Source of the DNA: Obelidium mucronatum | Taxonomy: Eukaryota > Chytridiomycota > Chytridiomycetes > Chytridiales > Chytriomycetaceae | DNA: 64,000 bases | Direction of reading: 5' to 3' | Assembly: GCA_025765595.1 (NCBI GenBank) | Contig: JAIVFH010000122.1 | Location: 28,191 to 92,190 of the forward strand | Shown: positions 57,797-64,000 of the stretch, in pieces | Numbering within the stretch: position 1 is the first letter of the stretch | How the letters are laid out: the number at the start of each line of letters is the position of its first letter | Notes under the pieces: model-generated | Databases searched by the model: none | What the model was told of the DNA's origin: nothing | What the model saw: only the letters and a program-made list of their open reading frames with translations | Position numbers and translations under genes: made by a program

Positions 57797-58543
57797 ATGA
57801 AAGTCAACTCAAATCACATCGTTCGGGGAGCATCGGCAATCCTTGTTCCTTACAAGGCACACCATGTAGAAACTTATCACAAGTGGATGATGGACCCGTT
57901 CCTGCTTGGTATGTTACGACCGTCATACAAGTGTAAGGAGGTTGAAAAGTTGAAAAGCCCATCTCAGAAATGACAGCTTCAGAGCCGCTGTCAATCGAAG
58001 AAGAGTACGAAATGCAGAAATCTTGGGCCGTTGATGAAACAAAGCTTACATTTATCGTTCTGAGTCCTGGGATGGACGGCGCTAAGAACTCTTCGCCTGC
58101 CTCTGAAGTCGACATCCTCAAGGCTGGTATGGTTGGAGACGTTAACCTGTATTTCACTGACTTTGAAGATCCGCTGGGAAAGCCAGAAATCGAAGTAATG
58201 ATTGCTGGTGAGTTCTCAACACTTGAAGCCAGTTCAAACTGAAAGGAAAAGGCCAGAACCATCAATGAGAAGAAAAGGCGTGGGCCTGGAAGCGCTTCAA
58301 CTCATTATGAAATACGCTATGCAGCATGTTCCGTCTATTCACACCTTTGTTGCCAAGATTTCACTCAAGAATGAGGCGTCAAGGGCACTGTTTACCCAAA
58401 AGCTGGGATTCGTTGAAGTTCGCATCGTAGAAGCTTTTGGAGAAGTTACTCTAGAAAAGACTGTGACCGCTGCAGACTTCAACGATATGTTGGATGTGGC
58501 AGACTATGATAAAATTGTTGAAGCGGTCACGGTTAAGGAATGA
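57797..58543 (+). CDS. NAT9-type GNAT N-acetyltransferase
   Basis: GNAT-fold acetyltransferase of the NAT9 family. Start MKVNSNHIVRGASAILVPYK, then HVETYHKWMMDPFLL; a first intron (about 57909-57967) splices to EMTASEPLSIEEEYEMQKSW, TFIVL and VGDVNLYFTDFEDPLGKPEI. A second intron (about 58208-58248) joins VMIA to EPSMRRKGVGLEALQLIMKY, the acetyl-CoA binding R-x-x-G-x-G region. The end includes FVAKISLKNEASRALFTQKL and GFVEV. Reading through the second intron would give an early stop, which supports the splice. The length (about 215 residues) and the motif order match the family. Confidence 0.9.
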
Positions 58544-58664
58544 TACCAAGAAAATACCACCTTCTCCATTAATTCACTGATTTACCTATATGTCTCTTTT
58601 TTTATTAATATGGGAGTTTTCCTCCCTTTTTGCCATTTTTTTTTACGACAATCCCCCGTATTGA

Positions 58665-61600
58665 ATGGCCCACATGCTGACGCCTTCGGATCTCCATCGG
58701 ATCCTTGTATCCGACATTATGGATATGAAAGCCGATATTCTCAGGCGAACCGACGCGTTATTGGCTCTGATTAGCACCTACGACAGAGGAGGAATCGCGT
58801 CGTCCAACCCATCATCGAAGCACTATTCCCCTCAGTCATTTGGAGCAGAACTATCTTCGGTCACCGCTTTGAATCAGCAGCTTCAGCTACAGCACCAGCA
58901 AAATATTCCTGACTCGCACCTTGATCTTGGTATTCGGTGGGACGAATCGGATTACACGGCTGATATTGACATCAACAAGTCTATCGCACCAAGTATTTTC
59001 AGGCATAAGGTTGATATTCGACGGAGCCCCACTTCAGGAAGCATGGCTCCTTCCACGCGGACAAGTAACGGGCCTCGAAGAGGATCAATTTTTAGCATTA
59101 TGAATTCATTCAACGCAATAGAGCAGCCCATTCCTATCTTAAGAAGTAAGAAGCAGACCATGATTTTCCCAACTATCATCGTCTGAAAAGAAAATATTTT
59201 GTAGAGCCCGAAACAAGGGAGGGGTCTCTTGCAAGTGGATTGAATCTGCAAGCCAGCAACGGAAAATTACAGCTTCCAGGAAGAAGCGCGACAAAAATGA
59301 GCAGAAGTAACAGCAGAATAAGAAATCCCAGTTCACTCAGCCGATCGCGTACTGTTGCTTCAAATGCAACAAACCAGCCTGCCAAAGTACAATCATCTAT
59401 CAGGTCCAGCGTTGGTGCTAGACCTGCTTCGAGTGCCGTCAATGCCGCTAAAAAAGAAGATTTTCCAAGCAATCTTCAAGAAAAGCGATCCAGTGTTCTG
59501 ACATCGAGTATTATGGCGTCAGGGAGTTTGGGAAGAAGCTCGGATGTGAATAAGATCAAAGAATCATCGTCGGCCGATGCCTTGGACGCATCAGCTCTGA
59601 AGATCACTGATGATGCCTTTCTATCAGATCTCCCCAGAGACCAACAGGAATCTCAACAAATCAACCAACAAAAGTTGCCTACCACATTGAAAATAAAGAC
59701 TCAGCTTCGACAGCTGCAGACAATCAGCAGCAAGAATACGCTTGAGGGAACGAGTTATTCAAGTGTGGGAATGGCGAGTCGCTCTCTTGCTGGTGGTGAG
59801 ACTCAGTCAAGCGGTGTCAGTATATCCAGAGTTCCCATAAAAGATGCTGAAAATGGGCAAACGAAAGCTGCTGGAACTTCAGATCACCATATTGTAATGA
59901 ATTCAACGGGTGATACTGGAAGTGAGCCACCAGACACCACCAGTGGCGGATATAATCGGATTCTTTTTTACTTTTTGGTTCCGGCTTTTGATAATAAGGG
60001 CGGAATTTTGACGTTGGATCAGTTTGACCAGTCCGACTTTGATGACATTACCTTCAAGGAAAATGGGTTGCACCCAAAGTCCGTATTTTCTACGGTATGG
60101 GACTTTATCATGTCCAGTAAGTTGATAACAAGAGCTGGATATGATCGCAAACCATATTTTGTATTAGTATTCTATTCGGCAGTTTTGTGGCTCGTTCCAT
60201 TCTACATTGGCTATGAGGAAAATATCCCTCACTCCATTTTTATTCCGTATGTCAAATATTTCGTTTCAGTGTGTCCACGAATCTTATGCTTCTTTCCCCA
60301 GAGTTGCGCTCATTTTCTCTGTTGATTCGTTGATAACATTCGTCACACCACAACCGCAGGCACTCATAAACAAAATTTGTAGCTTCAGAGAGTACGAATC
60401 AATGCGACCGAATATCAGTCAATGGATATTTTCGTGGCTAAAACATCAGCTTTTTATTGACGCTCTTTCTATCGTTGAGTTCACATCATACTTGGTTGAC
60501 ATGGGTGTTGATTCGAGAAAATTCCTTTAGATACCTTTTGAAATAATCCTAGAAAAAATTCCAGAAGCTAAATGGCTATCACTTCTTCATTTACTGCGCA
60601 TGTATCGATTACCGTCGATGATGTCCCGTTGCGCCATTTTTAAACGATGTAGAACCAAACTGGAGGGGAAAATGGGGATGGGAATATCCACAGTGATACC
60701 AATCGCGATTGTTATCTTTTACTTTATACATGTGAATGCTTGCTTTATGTATTTGATTGGGAAGAGTACAGGGTTCATTGGATGGAGTGCGGTTTGGTTT
60801 GAAGCGAATACCGCAAACTTGGTGGACACTTATATTTGGACAATCTTTCAGGTAATTTGATTTCGCTACATTTTTTGTCAAGGACTGTTTCTCCTTAAAA
60901 CTGTGTAATTTCCAGGCCGTGGGGAATCTTTTTCCAATGTCATTCAAGTATGAACAAAGATGCCTCCATACCAAGTACTTAGCAACTAAAAAAGTAATCC
61001 CTATATTTAGGCCACAAACTCCAGCCGAACAGCTTGCTGCTATCGTATTTATTGTTTGTGGAGCTGTTCTGGTTTGTTTTTCAACGAAACAAAATGAGTT
61101 ATTAACATCCAAAAAAAAAATCAACAAACAGTATGCTATATTTATTGGATCTATTTCTTCAGCGGCAATGTCGATAGACTCGTCTGGTAGACTGTACAAT
61201 CAAAAGATGGAGGAGTTGGTTGACTACGTCAAGTTCAAGAATCTGAGCGAGGAGACAAAGGAGAAGCTGATAAGTTATTATGAAACCAAATATCGCGGAA
61301 AGTATTTTGAGGAAGAGAATTTGTTGGCTGATATGAATGAGTCGTTGCGAACGGTAACCATAAAAAACACACTCGCCAACAGCATCAATATTTATTTTGA
61401 AGGGGTTGCTTTTTACAGGAAATATTGCATCAAAATACGAGAAGCTTGATTGAGAAGGTTCCATTTTTGAGGAGAAGCCAGCAAGATGGACGCGATGAGA
61501 TTTTCTACAATAGGATCGCGACGGTATTGCGCGCACGCTATTTTATTCCGGGTGATTTGATTACCATTCAAGGGGACTCTGGAAGTGAAATGTTCTTTAT

Positions 61601-61980
61601 TTTGTCGGGAAAGGTCCACGTATTTGTGTGAGCAACTTATCCACCGATTCTGCAATAGTTTCTCATATCGTCGTTTAGAAATGGGCATAAAGTTGTGTCC
61701 CTTTATGATGGTGCATACATCGGAGGTGAACCTTCACGTGGTTTGCTATGCGATAGTAACTCCTTCCCTTTCTTTAGAAGTGGCGCTGATCTCCAGAGTT
61801 CTTCGAACAGCTTCGGCACAAGCAGCTATGCCAACTGTAATGTATCGCTTAACATTTCAGGATTTCCACACCATCATATCAGAGTTTCCAGATATGCAGC
61901 TACGAATCAATAAGCTCGCGCTGGAACGCGAACGCATGATTAACCATCAGCTGAAAAGTATCTTACATCCTGAAAAGTAA
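58665..61980 (+). CDS. Cyclic-nucleotide-gated channel (CNG/HCN-like)
   Basis: Six-helix cation channel with a C-terminal cyclic-nucleotide domain. Start MAHMLTPSDLHRILVSDIMD; a long disordered Ser-rich N-terminus spans the first two exons. Membrane segments: YFVLVFYSAVLWLVPFYIGY (S1), VALIFSVDSLITFV (S2), LFIDALSIIPFEIIL (S3), LLRMYRLPSMMSR (S4, weakly charged), STVIPIAIVIFYFIHVNACF (S5), LAAIVFIVCGAVL with YAIFIGSIS (S6). The pore loop reads AVGNLFPMSFKPQTPAE, without GYG. The C-linker (EELVDYVKFKNLSEETKEKL) leads to the binding domain: RYFIPGDLITIQGDSGSEMF, then GAYIGEVALISR and RTASAQA, the phosphate-binding cassette with its Arg. About nine exons. In chytrid-type fungi such channels can act in zoospore signalling; this role is inferred. 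Confidence 0.87.
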
Positions 61981-62162
61981 AGTTTCAGAATAAACTGGCT
62001 CTGACTTGATATCAATTTTAATCATCCATAAATGGGTTGTACCCCTTTGTTTTATTTGGAAAAAGCAGCAATGCCAACCGTTATCTACCGATTTGTATAA
62101 TAAAGCAAAGGAGTAGAAATAAAAAATCTTGACAGAAAAGAATTGTCTGATTTTAAAAAAAC

Positions 62163-64000
62163 GTGTACCAGTGCTGGATGCCACAACAACTTGTAAACCC
62201 TTCTGATGTGCAAAAAGCACTACTCTCGGATATTTTAGATATGAGGGCTGATATTATACGTCGGACGGACGCGTTGATTGCCCTTCTTCGCAGTGAGGCG
62301 TTTGGCGGCCCATTGCCTCTCAATGTCCCAGCAACCCCCAACCCGGCAGCCCATCGCAGCTCTATGTTTCTCAAATCTTTGAACAGAAAGTCATTTACCG
62401 GTGTCTCAGTCGTAGCCCCATCCACCGCTCCAATCGTGGCGAGAAAATCCAACACGAGCATGTTTGGTCAAGAAGAAGCATCGAACGAGCCCATGATTGT
62501 GCCCACTGATGATCCAAGCGACATATCAACTTATTTGGATATGGGCGTACGGTGGGATGAGGCAGATTACGCAACGTCAGCCAGCAAACAAGTGCCACAA
62601 AATGCAGTCCATTATAAATTGGCTCGGAAGCGGCAAGCAATGAAAGCCAAGGGAGGAGGAGACGCAAAGCCATCCTCGATTTTTAAAATTATGAATACCA
62701 GTATGGCGAGTACGGGGACGTTTTCATTGAGAAAGTTGAGGTCTCCTGAAGATTCTGTTACGCGACGATCGTCCGTGAGGGAAGGGCCGAACCGGGAGTC
62801 AGTACAATCCCGCATTTCTTCGAATCAGCAAATAAATACGTCGCGGCAATCCATGCGGAAAAGTCCAAGTGAGGTGCTTCCAATTGTTCGCGTTCGCTCG
62901 TTTGGGTCTGTGAATTCAGTGAAAAAGACGGCAGAAGATAATAATGCTACGAACACGATTATTGTGTCGGACTCTTCACCGGGAGGTACACTCGGAAAGA
63001 GAAGAGCATCTCATTCTCTTTTGCTGGACCCTTCAAGGATATTGCCGACTGTTGTTGCAAGCTCAAAAGATGTAACACATCCCAGTACCAATATTTCAAT
63101 AGTACAAACCGCGGCTGTGGGAAGAGCGAGCGCTGTTTCCGTTGGTATTTCATCGAATGACGATGTCCACCAAACGGAAACAATGACTGCAATTGAGAAC
63201 GAGAATATGGCAAAACACGAGCAAGAAATGTATGAACACTTCACGCAATACGACAGGATTTTCTTTTATTTCTTGATACCCCGCTTTTGATGGGAAGGGC
63301 CGGATTCTGACTCTGGATCAGTTTGATCAAAGTGACTTTGATGGTATTTCGTTCCGACAAAATGGAATCCACCCCAAGTCTTGTTTCATCAGCACTTTGT
63401 GGGATTTCGGAATGTCAAGTATGGACGATTAGCGCCCCATAATATCTGTACTGAAATACTTTCGAACCCATAGTTGTATTCATCGCCATCCTTTGGGCGA
63501 TTCCTTTCATAATCGCCTTTCAGGAAGAAGTAGAAGCAAATATGATATCGGCTATATCAATTGGGTGAGTAGTCTGCTGAAGGGAATCAAAATATTATGC
63601 AATACGCAGGCCATTTCAACTTTAAAACTGACTTTTTTTTGTGAAGTATTTCGGCCGTTTTCGTCTTTGATTCGGCAGTTTCGTTCGTTTGTCCTCAGCC
63701 ACAAGCAGAGTCAAGCCCATTATGCAGCTTCCGAGAATACGAGAGCAATGAGACCGGATTTAGATGAATGGATGATGTATTGGATCAAGTACGTTGCGTT
63801 TTTGGACCTCATATCTGCGGTCAGTGTGTATCAATCTCGACCGGCTTTTTTTTTTGCTGTTATTAAAAGCCATCAAATAGATACCCTTTGAATTAATACC
63901 CACAACAACCCCAACTTTGTCTATTGCTTTCTCATACGGTTTCTCAGATTCTATAGACTCCCATCCATGCTGACGCGATGCGCCATTTCAAACGAATAAA
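62163..64000 (+). pseudogene. Frameshifted tandem copy of the CNG channel, running off the edge
   Basis: The first exon (62163-63290) is a paralogue of the upstream channel (DVQKALLSDILDMRADIIRR, TDALIALL; YDRIFFYFLIP). At 63279-63282 a run of four C, where the intact copy has no matching extra base, shifts the frame and creates an early TGA; the next frame then reads LTLDQFDQSDFDGI, matching the intact copy. S1-like sequence follows (FIAILWAIPFIIAFQEEVEA). A second one-base insertion near 63747 breaks SFREYES from MRPDLDEWMMYW. Near the right edge (63950-63995) the S4-like RFYRLPSMLTRCAI matches but the frame fails again. Three breaks point to a pseudogene, though one could be a sequencing error. 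Confidence 0.8.

Noticed and set aside
62163..63290. The 375-codon frame as a complete short protein
   Set aside because: Homology to the upstream channel continues in the next frame after a single-base shift, so the stop is due to a frameshift and not a natural end.
1..64000. tRNA or rRNA genes
   Set aside because: No convincing B-box with paired stems or rRNA-like sequence was recognised. A covariance-model scan would be needed to exclude a tRNA.

Overview
The window comes from an intron-rich eukaryote. It is most likely a zoosporic (chytrid-type) fungus. Almost every gene is split by short GT...AG introns of about 50-70 bp with T-rich ends. The gene set combines fungal families (two WOPR/Gti1-Pac2 regulators, two M36 fungalysins) with genes expected of a flagellated cell (a ZMYND10-like axonemal dynein assembly factor, a cyclic-nucleotide-gated channel and a decaying second copy of it). 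This placement is inferred from gene content, not from a search.

Left part (1-23.8 kb), ordinary genes: the start of an unidentified gene (-), ER glucosidase I (GH63, +), ZMYND10 (+), an importin-7/8-type karyopherin (-) divergent from proteasome subunit alpha-6 (+), a WOPR factor (-), the RNA/DNA helicase Sen1/senataxin (-), and TFIIIB subunit BRF1 (+). BRF1 shares a 92-bp divergent promoter with Sen1.

Middle (24.2-43.3 kb), a mobile island. The island is bracketed by a 6-bp direct repeat (CATTCT at 24201-24206 and 43331-43336). Its ends are short inverted termini starting TTGTA. It lies exactly inside a protein kinase gene with Sel1 repeats: the main part of that gene is at 43.3-45.6 kb (-), and the cut-off tail survives as a decayed relic at 23.99-24.2 kb in matching reading frame. 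I read this as one insertion of about 19.1 kb. Inside are an intron-bearing DD34E Tc1/mariner-type transposase, an unidentified four-exon gene, a zinc-finger-like gene divergent from a Crypton-like tyrosine recombinase, a protein with two SUMO-interaction motifs, and a PIF/Harbinger-like DDE nuclease divergent from a possible Myb/SANT-like protein. A 4.78-kb Ty1/copia element with unusually short (63-bp) terminal repeats later inserted into the zinc-finger-like gene and left a 5-bp target duplication. Most genes of the island still splice into open frames, so the insertion looks fairly young.

Right part (43.3-64 kb): the broken Sel1-repeat kinase (-), a second kinase with long disordered insertions (-), a LITAF-domain protein (-), an unidentified gene (-), two tandem fungalysins (+), a second WOPR factor (-) divergent from an NAT9-type acetyltransferase (+), an intact CNG-type channel (+), and a frameshifted tandem copy of it running off the right edge.
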